Of a stretch of 64,000 bases of DNA, positions 43,692-50,807 are shown one piece after another; the first letter of the stretch is position 1; every line of letters begins with the position of its first letter. Source of the stretch: Hymenobacter ruricola (GTDB lineage: Bacteria > Bacteroidota > Bacteroidia > Cytophagales > Hymenobacteraceae); NCBI RefSeq assembly GCF_015694525.1, contig NZ_JADQDM010000007.1, positions 186,001 through 250,000 of the forward strand. Reading direction: 5' to 3'. Under the pieces are notes generated by a model. That model was not told the origin of the DNA. It made no database searches and saw only the letters and a program-made list of their open reading frames with translations. Position numbers and translations under genes: made by a program.

Positions 43692-44438
43692 ATGGCACAA
43701 CAAACTGGTATTTTGGGCCTGCAGGGGACGGTGGGCGGGCTGGTCTTCCGAAAGGATGGCTCAGTTGCGCAAAAGCCGGCCTCGAACAAGGCTAAATTCA
43801 TGAACGCGGCCAGCATGGCGCGGACTCGTGAAAACGCATCGGAATTTGGCCTGGCGGCCAGCTACAGCAAGGTGCTGCGCGACTCGTTGCGCGTGGCCAT
43901 TGCCTCGGCCAGCGATAGCCGCGTGGCCTCGCGCCTGACCAAGGCCATGCGCGAAGTCATCGGCCTCGATGACACGAATGACCGTGGGCAACGGGTGTTC
44001 GACTCGACCAACTCGGCTCCGCTGCTCGGCTTCAACTTCAACGCAGGGGCTGGCATCGGGCAGACGATGTACTTCCCCTACGAGGTGACGGGCGCGGGCA
44101 CGGACGTGACGATGACGATTCCGGCGCTGAATCCGGCCTCGGACATTGCCGCGCCGCAGGGCACGACGCACTTTGAGGTAGTATTTGCCGCTTCGTCGTT
44201 GGACATGGAGACGCTGACCTACACCAATGCTGTGGTGGCCGCGCCACTGGGCATCCTGGCGGTGAACAGCGTGGCCTTGGCCAACCAGGCGGTGGTAGCC
44301 ACTTTCCCAGCTGCTCCGCCCGCGGCTAACCTGGTGGTGGGTGTGGTCGGCATCAACTTCTACCAGCAGGTGAACGGCAAGTTCTACCCGCTCAACAACA
44401 ACAGCACTAACCCGCTGGCGATTGAGTACGTGGCCTAA
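43692..44438 (+). CDS. Conserved Bacteroidota mobile-element protein, 'MA-x-Q-x-G-I' family, unknown function
   Basis: A 248-aa product. It starts MAQQTGILGLQGTVGGLVFRK, a form of the MARQKGI-x-KL-x-GTIGD-x-SFYK start that I recall in many hypothetical proteins beside Bacteroidota integrases. Then comes NAASMARTRENASEFG and a beta-rich body with FYQQVNGKFYPLNNNSTNPL near the end. There is no signal peptide, membrane segment or known catalytic motif. The frame is open to 43629, but ATG at 43692 matches the family start. Its place before a tandem pair of small helical proteins suggests a three-gene unit. A structural (particle or coat) role is possible but not supported by a known domain. Confidence 0.7.
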   Translation: MAQQTGILGLQGTVGGLVFRKDGSVAQKPASNKAKFMNAASMARTRENASEFGLAASYSKVLRDSLRVAIASASDSRVASRLTKAMREVIGLDDTNDRGQRVFDSTNSAPLLGFNFNAGAGIGQTMYFPYEVTGAGTDVTMTIPALNPASDIAAPQGTTHFEVVFAASSLDMETLTYTNAVVAAPLGILAVNSVALANQAVVATFPAAPPAANLVVGVVGINFYQQVNGKFYPLNNNSTNPLAIEYVA

Positions 44439-44512
44439 GCCGCTGCTGCATGGATAAACGGCCAGCCATTACCGGCTGGCCGTTTTTTCTTCCCTCCCCC
44501 CCTCTCCTTCCC

Positions 44513-44857
44513 ATGGCACTCACCGGCTATCAGCTGCAATACAAGCGACGCATGAAAAAGGCGCTGGCGTTACGGGCCAAGGCCGACCGGCAGGCGCGTT
44601 TCCTAGTAGCCCGGTTGGCCACGGTGCTGGCACTAGGCGAAACGGCAGCCGACCATATAGAGCGGATAAACACGCTGTACGGCACAAACATGAGCCTGCG
44701 TACCGATTTAGTGGACGGCTACCGGCTGGCCGGCACGGCGGCAGCGCTCAACCAAGTTGCAGCAGCCAGCCTAGGTGGAGCACCGGCGGCCGTGTTCGTC
44801 AACCTGGCGACTAACGTGGGCGGGGCGATGCTGCCGCCCGATTCTGACCTGGATTAA
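44513..44857 (+). CDS. Small helical protein, paralog 1 of a tandem pair, unknown function
   Basis: A 114-aa product starting MALTGYQLQYKRRMKKALALRAKADRQAR, very basic in the first 30 residues (residues 10-30), followed by helices and an Ala-rich end. The next gene (44890) starts MALTAYQQQFKRRMKRAISLRAKADQKAR, so the two are clear duplicates over the first 60 residues or so. The start codon is fixed by this match. A C-rich tract precedes it. No known family was recognised. Confidence 0.65.
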   Translation: MALTGYQLQYKRRMKKALALRAKADRQARFLVARLATVLALGETAADHIERINTLYGTNMSLRTDLVDGYRLAGTAAALNQVAAASLGGAPAAVFVNLATNVGGAMLPPDSDLD

Positions 44858-44889
44858 GTCTTTCTTTTCACTTTCAACTTTTCTCCATT

Positions 44890-45360
44890 ATGGCACTTAC
44901 AGCTTATCAACAGCAATTTAAGCGTCGCATGAAGCGCGCCATCAGCCTGCGGGCTAAAGCCGACCAGAAGGCTAGGCGTTATACCAAACTGCTATCGGAT
45001 GCCATCGGCGCGGCCGAGGACGCGGCCATGCAGATGAACGCGCTGAACCAACTCTACAACGTGGACGTGAGCACCTACACGCTGCTCACGCAGGCGCTGC
45101 ACGCCAACAGCGGGCAGGAAGTGCTGGAAGACCACCTGGCACAGAGTACGCCCGGCGAGGAGGCCATCATCTTCAACCAGGTGCCGGACGCCAACGGCGG
45201 GCAGCCGCTGCCGGCTAACCCGCTGTTTGGGGAACTGATGACGGGTACGCCAATTATTCCGCCGGCTCAGACAATGCTGGTAGGGGCCAAAGTCGTGGCC
45301 CCGAAACCGGCGCTCGTACCGGATGCAATTCCTGCTGCCTCGGAAACAACTGAGGCTTAA
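44890..45360 (+). CDS. Small helical protein, paralog 2 of a tandem pair, unknown function
   Basis: A 156-aa product, duplicate of the previous gene over its basic N-terminus and helical part (NALNQLYNVDVSTYTLL parallels ERINTLYGTNMSLRTDL). It is longer by a Pro/Ala-rich C-terminal tail (about 110-156) with IIPPAQTML and PKPALVPDAIP. It lies 32 bp after paralog 1 on the same strand. A hairpin-like ACCAACC...GGTTGGT with TTTTTT at about 45398-45427 follows and probably ends the transcript. Confidence 0.66.
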   Translation: MALTAYQQQFKRRMKRAISLRAKADQKARRYTKLLSDAIGAAEDAAMQMNALNQLYNVDVSTYTLLTQALHANSGQEVLEDHLAQSTPGEEAIIFNQVPDANGGQPLPANPLFGELMTGTPIIPPAQTMLVGAKVVAPKPALVPDAIPAASETTEA

Positions 45361-45431
45361 CGACCGCATCTACCTCTGGTACTTCTGAAAAATACCAACC
45401 CCTGTCTACAGAGGTTGGTATTTTTTATTTA

Positions 45432-45484
45432 TACCCGACCGGGTACAATATGTTGCTGAAGTCTATATTTACACCCGTTCGGGT
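45432..45484. promoter_or_regulatory. Two HipB-type operator palindromes
   Basis: TACCCGACCGGGTA (45432-45445) and ACCCGTTCGGGT (45473-45484) are dyads with a 2-nt centre, 40 bp apart centre to centre. They lie just upstream of a hipB-like gene. E. coli HipB binds similar short dyads (TATCC-N8-GGATA) upstream of its own gene, so autoregulatory operators are inferred. Confidence 0.65.
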
Positions 45485-45528
45485 ACATCTATGGTCAATG
45501 CCACCCTCATCCCAAGGCTCTTATTTAT

Positions 45529-45753
45529 ATGGCTGAAAGCATTGCATAGTTCATAAAACAGCGGCGGAAAATGCTCCGGCTTACTCAACCTGATATGGCC
45601 GCCAAAGCGGGCGTGGGCCTGCGGTTTGTGCGGGAATTAGAACAAGGGAAAGCTACCCTGCAGCTGGACAAGGTCAATCAGGTTCTCGGATTATTTGGCC
45701 ACGAACTGGGTCCGGTGCCGGTGGACAGGTCACGCTGGAATGATGAACTGTGA
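45529..45753 (+). pseudogene. hipB-like HTH gene with an in-frame nonsense codon
   Basis: Read from the ATG at 45529 the frame gives MAESIA, a TAG at 45547-45549, then FIKQRRKMLRLTQPDMAAKAG and on to the stop at 45753 (GLRFVRELEQGKATLQLDKVNQVLGLFGHELGPVP). The part after the stop aligns with the usual HipB-like domain, whose start normally reads like xxSIxQFIKxRRK, so the TAG most likely replaced a CAG. Translation might restart at ATG 45571, giving 60 aa without helix 1. No HipA-like toxin gene follows, so this is an orphan. The two palindromes upstream look intact. Confidence 0.7.
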
Positions 45754-45805
45754 GAGACATCCAGCACCTCTGTGAGACAAAGTGACAAGCTGATAAACTT
45801 GGGGC

Positions 45806-46174
45806 TTACTGTCGGTTTCGACGGGCGCGGCGCTCGGCCACTTTCATGAAAAAGGATTCCAACTGAGTGTCGGGGTGGTTGCGCTGCTGCCAAGAGAGCA
45901 GCTCGGCGGCCGTGATGCGGTGGCCACGGGGGCTACCAGTACAATCCACGTAGCGCAGGCGGCGGGGGTGGCGAGCGGGCAGCTTGGTGTAATCGCGCAG
46001 CGTTTCGGGATGCAGCGCCAGCAGTTTGGCGGCTTGCGGGAAGGAAAACATTACCTCGGGGAGCGGCAACCGGGACAGAATGGTACTCACCTGGTGCTCG
46101 ATTTCGCGCTGGATTGCCTGCTCTAGCTCTGCTTTCTGGTCTTCAGTGAAGGTGAGGGTAATTTCAGGTATCAT
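45806..46174 (-). CDS. Small putative DNA-binding protein
   Basis: A 122-aa product. The N-terminal half is a helical stretch (TEDQKAELEQAIQREIEHQV); the C-terminal half has FSFPQAAKLLALHPETLRDY (about residues 43-62), a helix-turn-helix of the excisionase/MerR type, then RLRYVDCTGSPRGHRITAAELLSWQ, which fits the wing and third helix. It is divergent from the HNH gene at 46329, so it may regulate the shared 154-bp gap. Function is inferred from fold shape only. Confidence 0.65.
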   Translation of the reverse strand: MIPEITLTFTEDQKAELEQAIQREIEHQVSTILSRLPLPEVMFSFPQAAKLLALHPETLRDYTKLPARHPRRLRYVDCTGSPRGHRITAAELLSWQQRNHPDTQLESFFMKVAERRARRNRQ

Positions 46175-46328
46175 GGCCTAACATTTTAAATAAATGCCAC
46201 AAATCAGAAATACGAAAGTTAATAAGCTAAAGGACTATTGTCAAACACTTGAAAGCTAACACAGGTACGTAACTAACCTATTCTGTCAATTGGTCTACAA
46301 TGGTTGAAATTGGGGTAGTTTCGCGGCT

Positions 46329-47108
46329 ATGAAGCAAGGCCAACGACTCTGGACCCGCGACGAGCTGTTGCTAGCCATCAACTTGTACTGCAAGCTCACT
46401 TTCGGGCAGCTGCACAAGGGCAACCCGGCCATTATCGAGCTGGCGGGACTGGTTGGCCGTACGCCGAGCTCTGTGGCGCTGAAGCTGGTAAACTTCGCAA
46501 GCCTCGACCCGAGCCTGGACCGGGCGGGCATGAGCAATGCCAGCCACCTGGACCGGCAGGTATGGCAGGAATTTTACGCCGATTGGGCGGGGCGGGCGCT
46601 GGAAAGTGAGCGGCTGCTGGCCGATGCACAGCACCTCACCCTTGAAGACGTGGCGGCGGAATACGAGCCGCTGCCACCGGTACCGGTGGGCCGGGTGAAG
46701 GAGCAACTGGTGAACGTGCGGGTGAATCAGCAGTTTTTCCGGCGCACGGTGCTGGCCGCGTATGACAATACCTGCTGCATCACGGGCCTGCGGCAGCCGG
46801 CGCTGCTGGTAGCGGGTCATATAAAGCCCTGGGCGGTGGACGTAGCAAACCGACTGAATCCGCGCAATGGGTTGGCGCTAAATGCGCTGCACGACCGGGC
46901 ATTTGAGCTGGGGCTGTTCACCATCCGGCCCGATGACTACGTGATTGAGGTAGCGCCGACCGTGCGGCAGCATAACCGGCCGGACGCTCAGGCGGCGGGG
47001 GAACTGCTGGGACAGTACCACGGGCAGGCGCTGCGGCTGCCACTGCGGCGGCGGTTTCTACCGGACCCCGCGTTTTTGAACTGGCACCGCAGTAAGTGGG
47101 TGCCGTAA
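46329..47108 (+). CDS. HNH endonuclease (HNH_2 type) with N-terminal helical domain
   Basis: The 259-aa product has an N-terminal region (about 1-95) with WTRDELLLAINLYCKLTFGQLH and GRTPSSVALKLVNFASLDPS, commonly joined to HNH domains in restriction-like proteins. The C-terminal HNH domain (about 130-205) has AAYDNTCCITGLR, AGHIKPWAVD (catalytic His), PRNGLALNALHDRAFELGLF (Asn and second His). It probably cuts DNA, perhaps modified or foreign. A TAGTTTCG box at 46316-46323 ends 5 bp before the ATG, with TTG 23 bp further up, so the message may be leaderless. Three palindromes follow the stop. Confidence 0.85.
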   Translation: MKQGQRLWTRDELLLAINLYCKLTFGQLHKGNPAIIELAGLVGRTPSSVALKLVNFASLDPSLDRAGMSNASHLDRQVWQEFYADWAGRALESERLLADAQHLTLEDVAAEYEPLPPVPVGRVKEQLVNVRVNQQFFRRTVLAAYDNTCCITGLRQPALLVAGHIKPWAVDVANRLNPRNGLALNALHDRAFELGLFTIRPDDYVIEVAPTVRQHNRPDAQAAGELLGQYHGQALRLPLRRRFLPDPAFLNWHRSKWVP

Positions 47109-47111
47109 TTT

Positions 47112-47229
47112 TTGCAACAAGCTGTTGCAAAATTGTCCTTGGTCGAGGCAGGCCTAAATTGTGCAACAAGCTGTTGCACTTTTAACCAATCTGGACAGAT
47201 GTTGAATTGTGCAGCAAGGTGCTACACAA
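47112..47229. repeat. Three regularly spaced dyads (GCAACAAGCTGTTGC family)
   Basis: TTGCAACAAGCTGTTGCAA (47112-47130), GTGCAACAAGCTGTTGCAC (47161-47179) and a third copy at 47207-47229 (TTGTGCAGCA, AGG, TGCTACACAA, one mismatch in the arm). Each has 8-10 bp arms and a 3-nt centre. The centres are 49 and 48 bp apart. They fill the space between the HNH gene and a terminator. Confidence 0.75.
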
Positions 47230-47264
47230 CTCGGCTTACCCTGCTTGCCGTTATTTCCGAACAA

Positions 47265-47303
47265 GTCAAAGCCCCGTCAGCCAGTAGCTGACGGGGCTTT
47301 GAC
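47265..47303. terminator. Strong bidirectional hairpin between convergent genes
   Basis: A perfect 16-bp inverted repeat (47265-47280 and 47288-47303) with a 7-nt loop. It separates the HNH gene (plus) from the DUF1508 gene (minus). There is no long T-run. Confidence 0.75.
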
Positions 47304-47321
47304 TACCTGCACCGACAACAA

Positions 47322-47642
47322 CTAGCTCAGGTCTTCGATGCGGGCGGTGGGTGCTTCCTGCAGCACGACCTGGATGCCGTCGTCGCGGGACTGGGCGGTG
47401 GTGTACTTCTCGCTGCGGCCGATAATTTCACCGTTGGCGGCAACGTGGTTGAAGCCGTACTGGCCGGCGTTGAAGAAGGGTTCGAAGCGTTGGGGCTGGC
47501 AATTGGCCTGGACGGACCGGATGCCGTTCTGGCAGCTGGCCTTGGTGGTGTAGCCTTCGCCGGACTGGACAATTTCGCCGTTGCCGGCGCGCAGGTGGTA
47601 CCAGTACTGGCCGCTGCTGTGGAAGATTTGGAAGGTTGCCAT
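47322..47642 (-). CDS. DUF1508 (YegP-like) protein
   Basis: A 106-aa product with two tandem YegP repeats. Repeat 1 is about residues 2-48 (FQIFHSSGQYWYHLRAGNGEIVQSGEGYTTKASC-type pattern) and repeat 2 about 52-96 (FFNAGQYGFNHVAANGEIIGRSEKYTT-type pattern), with Gly-Asn/Asn-Gly-Glu-Ile turns. These small proteins are widespread and frequent on mobile elements; no biochemical role is established. It is the last gene of the minus-strand early-gene group. Confidence 0.88.
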   Translation of the reverse strand: MATFQIFHSSGQYWYHLRAGNGEIVQSGEGYTTKASCQNGIRSVQANCQPQRFEPFFNAGQYGFNHVAANGEIIGRSEKYTTAQSRDDGIQVVLQEAPTARIEDLS

Positions 47643-47684
47643 AGCGGGAGTTAAAAGAGAGTTGGTGAAATGAATAGCAGCAAG

Positions 47685-48374
47685 TTAAGCGGCAAGTGCC
47701 AACGGCGCGGGCATGGTAAATGGAATGGACAAGCCGGGGGCTTGCCGGGCGTGGTGACGCAGCAGGGCCGCATACTTTTTGCGACCCTGCTCGATGAGTC
47801 CGGGCATGGCCGTTAGCTCAACGCGCCACACTTCGTTTGGGGCTTTCTTCTGCACACCGATAATGAGAAAGCGCGTGGCGCCGAGCACGTCCAGATATAG
47901 GGCAGCCTGACGGTCGTAGTCGTACTTCTCGATGGTGGTCAGGAAGTGGGCCCGGTCGGGGCTGCTGGTAGTTTTGAAGTCGATGAGCGTGAGCTGGCGG
48001 CCGGCGGGGCTGCGGACCAATAGGTCGGGGCGCAGCTTCACTCCTACCCCGGTGGCCGTGTGGGTGGCCGTGTAGGATTGTTCGGCTTGGCCCCGATAAA
48101 GCAGGTCGCGGCAGTAGCGTTGGCGGCGTACCTGGCGGGCCAGCAATTCCAGGTCGGTCCACTTAATACCGCGCTCCTCGGTGCGAACGTAGGTGGCCGG
48201 CTCCAGCACGGCAGAATGAAAATGGCTGCCGTAGGCCAGGGCCACGGGGTTGGGCCGGCGCAGCTGGCCCATGATGCCGGCTTTGAGCTCGGACAAGTCG
48301 GTGTTGGAAACCTGGGGCAGGGCGCGGTGCTGGGCCTGGGTCAGGGCGGGGTGATGCGTAAGGGCGTGAAACAT
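47685..48374 (-). CDS. RecE-like exonuclease, PD-(D/E)XK superfamily (DUF3799)
   Basis: A 229-aa product. It has VALAYGSHFHSAVLEPATY (about residues 40-58; the G-x-x-x-H motif), KLRPDLLVRS (catalytic Asp, about 120), and LIDFKTTSSPDRAHF (D-x-K, about 137), then a YDRQAALYLDV helix motif. This is the order seen in phage RecE-type 5'-3' exonucleases that resect DNA for annealing recombination. The frame is open to 48458; ATG at 48374 is preferred because the upstream part overlaps the next gene's end. A single-strand annealing partner would be expected nearby; none was recognised with confidence. Confidence 0.78.
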   Translation of the reverse strand: MFHALTHHPALTQAQHRALPQVSNTDLSELKAGIMGQLRRPNPVALAYGSHFHSAVLEPATYVRTEERGIKWTDLELLARQVRRQRYCRDLLYRGQAEQSYTATHTATGVGVKLRPDLLVRSPAGRQLTLIDFKTTSSPDRAHFLTTIEKYDYDRQAALYLDVLGATRFLIIGVQKKAPNEVWRVELTAMPGLIEQGRKKYAALLRHHARQAPGLSIPFTMPAPLALAA

Positions 48375-48393
48375 GAGGGTTAAGAAAAGAGGG

Positions 48394-48639
48394 TTAGCGG
48401 ATAAAGGCCAGGCGGTTGGGGTCAGCGGCGCGGTGCAACCAGATATGGGCGCTGCCACAGCCGACCAGGTACGCGGGCTCAGGAAAGAGTTGGCGCACCT
48501 GCGGGGCGAAGTCGCGCAAGTCGGGCAACAGGTCGGCAGCGGTTAAGAGCTTGGCCAACTGGGCCAGCAAGGCGGCCTCGGCGTCGTCGCGGGCCGGCTG
48601 CTCAAGGGACAGCTGGGGCAATTCGGTGGTGTGGTTCAT
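48394..48639 (-). CDS. Hypothetical protein in the phage early-gene group
   Basis: About 81 aa from MNHTTELP: acidic helices (DDAEAALLAQLAKLLTAADLLPDLRDFAPQV in outline) followed by LFPEPAYLVGCGSAHIWLH. No family was recognised. An alternative ATG at 48708 overlaps the upstream gene's stop as TAATG, which would allow coupling, but the added 23 residues are Pro/Trp/Tyr-rich and span a hairpin, so the shorter form is favoured. It ends 20 bp before the exonuclease start. Confidence 0.5.
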   Translation of the reverse strand: MNHTTELPQLSLEQPARDDAEAALLAQLAKLLTAADLLPDLRDFAPQVRQLFPEPAYLVGCGSAHIWLHRAADPNRLAFIR

Positions 48640-48672
48640 CGGAAATGGCATTTGATGATAGGTATAGCCGGG

Positions 48673-48702
48673 TGGCCCCCACGGCGGGTACCATGGGGGC
48701 CA
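48673..48702. other. Perfect 9-bp hairpin between two cotranscribed genes
   Basis: TGGCCCCCA (48673-48681) and TGGGGGCCA (48694-48702) with a 12-nt loop. It sits just after the stop of the 243-aa gene and could attenuate or protect the downstream message. There is no T-run. Confidence 0.5.
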
Positions 48703-48707
48703 GGGCA

Positions 48708-49439
48708 TTAGGCGGCCAGCGGCAATGCCGTAGGCTCAGCGGCGGCCGGCTCGGGGCTGGTGGGGTCGTCCTCGACGGGGACGGTGTAGCCGTGCTGGAT
48801 GCGCATGTCGGCGTTGCCGGTGTAGGTTTCGGCGCGCCAGATGGGAAAGTCGCGGGCGAAATCGCGGCGGGCGGCTACCTCGGCCGCGTCGGCGGCTTCG
48901 TAGCTGAATTGGGCGATGTAGTAGGTAGCCGTCTTGCCGTCCTTGGTGGTCTGCTTCTTCTCGGCGGTGACTTTTACCGTCACGTCGGCCAGGGTCAGGT
49001 CGTCGTAAAACAGCGGCTCGATGAGGCGGTACAGGTTTTCGACGCTGTAACCGTGGAAGAGCACGGCGCAGATAGCGCCCTTGTCGTCGGCAAAAAACAG
49101 CTCGGCCCACAGCTTGCGGCCCATGTTCAGAATATCGTCCTGGAACACGCGCCAGGCCAGCGGGATGAAGGAAAGCGAATTGCCAAGGGGTACGGTGCCG
49201 CCGATGTTGAACTGGCCAGCTTTGGCGTCGAAACGCACTTGGCGCGGGTGGCCGGGCAGGTAGCGAAAGCGCGACACCTGCACGACTTCGCCGGTGGCCT
49301 CGTCGGTTTTCTCGATGAGGTAAGCGGGCACGGCTGTAATGGGGCCGCTGAGCACGAACATGGAAGCCTCGGGGGCGGTGGTGGATGCGGTACCGGCTTC
49401 GCTGGTGGCGGTACGTTGGGCTTTTACTTTGGTGGACAT
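48708..49439 (-). CDS. Hypothetical protein beside the RecE-like nuclease
   Basis: A 243-aa product: a Thr/Ala-rich N-terminus (about 1-25), a beta-rich core (FVLSGPITAVPAYLIEKTD, QVRFDAKAGQFNIGG, LWAELFFADDKGAICAVLFHGYSVENLYRLIEPLFYDD in parts), charged DVTVKVTAEKKQTTKDGKTATYYIAQF and a Pro/Glu/Ala-rich acidic tail (about 215-243). An acidic tail after an OB-like beta core is reminiscent of single-strand DNA-binding proteins, and the RecE-like neighbour would fit that, but the similarity is only in layout. Not recognised. Confidence 0.6.
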   Translation of the reverse strand: MSTKVKAQRTATSEAGTASTTAPEASMFVLSGPITAVPAYLIEKTDEATGEVVQVSRFRYLPGHPRQVRFDAKAGQFNIGGTVPLGNSLSFIPLAWRVFQDDILNMGRKLWAELFFADDKGAICAVLFHGYSVENLYRLIEPLFYDDLTLADVTVKVTAEKKQTTKDGKTATYYIAQFSYEAADAAEVAARRDFARDFPIWRAETYTGNADMRIQHGYTVPVEDDPTSPEPAAAEPTALPLAA

Positions 49440-49511
49440 ATGGAAAATGGTTGAGGTTGGAAATGAAAAAGGTGGGGCCTTTTGGCGGCCAGCCCCTGCG
49501 CCGTTGGTTTG

Positions 49512-49826
49512 TTAGCGGAATTGCTTGTCGTGGCACAGAATGGCGCGGCCAACAATGCAGTCGACGCCCCGGGCGGCGGGCTGGTGCTGGTGCCAGACGT
49601 AGGTGGCCAGCAGGTTGAGGTAGGCGGGGTTGCGGAACTTGCCTTCGTCGTCGATGATGAGAATCAGCTCCTCGGTGACGCGCACCACGTCGACGGTTTG
49701 GCAATCGAGCAGCTGGTACAATTCGGCCAGCTTGAAGCTGCGGCCGTTGGCGGGGCTGACCGGCTGCGGCTGGGCGCTGGCCGGGTCGAGCAAATGGGGC
49801 TGGTAGGGAGTAGCGGTTTTTGGCAT
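49512..49826 (-). CDS. DUF3846-like protein
   Basis: A 104-aa product. After a Pro/Gln-rich start it has FKLAELYQLLDCQTVDVVRV, ELILIIDDEGKFRNPAYLNLLATYV and DCIVGRAILC. This order (strand, 'DEGK..N..AT', 'D.IVG.A') matches the DUF3846 fold found in phage and mobile-element proteins. Its function is unknown. It lies 72 bp upstream of the 243-aa gene. Confidence 0.65.
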   Translation of the reverse strand: MPKTATPYQPHLLDPASAQPQPVSPANGRSFKLAELYQLLDCQTVDVVRVTEELILIIDDEGKFRNPAYLNLLATYVWHQHQPAARGVDCIVGRAILCHDKQFR

Positions 49827-49925
49827 GGTGGGGCGTGTTTAGTGGGGCCGCCCGGATTGGCGGCACCTGGTGACTTCTTGAAATGGTGCCTAGCGGCCCG
49901 CGCCGGGCGGGCGCGGGCCTGGTGG

Positions 49926-50351
49926 CTAAAAGCGGGGATACTTGGCGCGGGCGGCCTGCAAGGCGGCACCGGCAGGGCTGGCGTGGAAAGCGGCGGCGGC
50001 AGCTTGGTAAGTGGCCTGAACCTCGCGGCAGCGGAGGATGGCGGCGCGCAGCTGGGCAAAGCGGCCGGGCTGGGTGCGGTAGTCATCGCGCAGCGCATAC
50101 TTGGCGGCGCGGGCATCGAAAAAGGCGGAGTGGGCACGGGCCAGCGCATGGCGGGCGGCGACAGTAGCCGGGTCGATGGGCGCGGGCGGCGGGACTACCT
50201 GGGGACGAGGTGGCTGCTTGGCCTCCAGCTTGGCCAGGGTGGCGCGCAGGGCAGCCCACTTGGCCGCGACCTGGCCACCAGCCGCACACACAACAGGCGC
50301 GGCTGGGGCAATGGCGACGCTAGGCACGGGCAGGAACACCGGCAAACTCAT
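49926..50351 (-). CDS. Hypothetical Ala-rich protein
   Basis: About 141 aa from ATG 50351. A Pro/Ala-rich start (LPVFLPVPSVAIAPAAP) is followed by long Ala/Arg-rich helices (AKWAALRATLAKLEAKQPP, AARHALARAHSAFFDARAAK, CREVQATYQAAAAAFHAS). It overlaps the end of the upstream gene by 32 bp. No family was recognised; composition suggests a coiled or helical DNA-associated protein. Confidence 0.5.
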   Translation of the reverse strand: MSLPVFLPVPSVAIAPAAPVVCAAGGQVAAKWAALRATLAKLEAKQPPRPQVVPPPAPIDPATVAARHALARAHSAFFDARAAKYALRDDYRTQPGRFAQLRAAILRCREVQATYQAAAAAFHASPAGAALQAARAKYPRF

Positions 50352-50640
50352 CCTCGGCCTTGATAACCTCCCACACGGCCGCAAAGGCAAAGCCGGGGTG
50401 CGCGGCGCGCATGGCACGGAAAGCCCGGCGCAAGGCCTCGAATGGGCAGGGCGATGAGCCGGCGAAGCCGCCCGAGGGCTGGCACTCCGGCCGCTGCTCT
50501 AAGCTGAGCATGACGTGCCACGAGGTGCTACCCTTGCCATAGGTGGCGGCAGACTGCGAAATGTAGATGCCCGAGAACGAGCACAGGGCGGGGCCTTTCC
50601 AGGCGGCAGCGGCAAGCTGCAAAAGTTGATTGGGTTGCAT
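50320..50640 (-). CDS. Hypothetical protein, first gene of the minus-strand early group
   Basis: A 106-aa product starting MQPNQLLQLAAAAWKG, with SWHVMLSLEQRPECQPSGG and PFEALRRAFRAMRAAHPGFAFAAVWEVIKAEDEF. No known domain. It heads a minus-strand run of six or seven small genes ending at the DUF1508 gene. The gap to the divergent SLOG gene (50641-50807) is AT-rich and should hold promoters for both. Confidence 0.5.
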   Translation of the reverse strand: MQPNQLLQLAAAAWKGPALCSFSGIYISQSAATYGKGSTSWHVMLSLEQRPECQPSGGFAGSSPCPFEALRRAFRAMRAAHPGFAFAAVWEVIKAEDEFAGVPARA

Positions 50641-50807
50641 GGCTGTAAGAGTTAGCCGTGGGGTGCCCGCGCCGTAGGCCTCCGGGTGGGCAAGTAGCCA
50701 GGGCCTTCCTGACTACAAACCAAAGATACAAATTTACTTGAACAATGACAACTAATTTGACAAATAAATATGCTTGTTTAACAACTTTATTTGTCGTATA
50801 TTGTAGT

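Noticed and set aside
47112..47229. CRISPR array
   Set aside because: Only three imperfect units, each a short palindrome, with gaps of 27-30 bp, no cas genes nearby, and repeats that differ from one another.
50500..50518. Ninth copy of the palindromic repeat (CTGAGCATGACG)
   Set aside because: A single 12-nt match inside a coding frame, with no opposite arm; chance or codon-level match.
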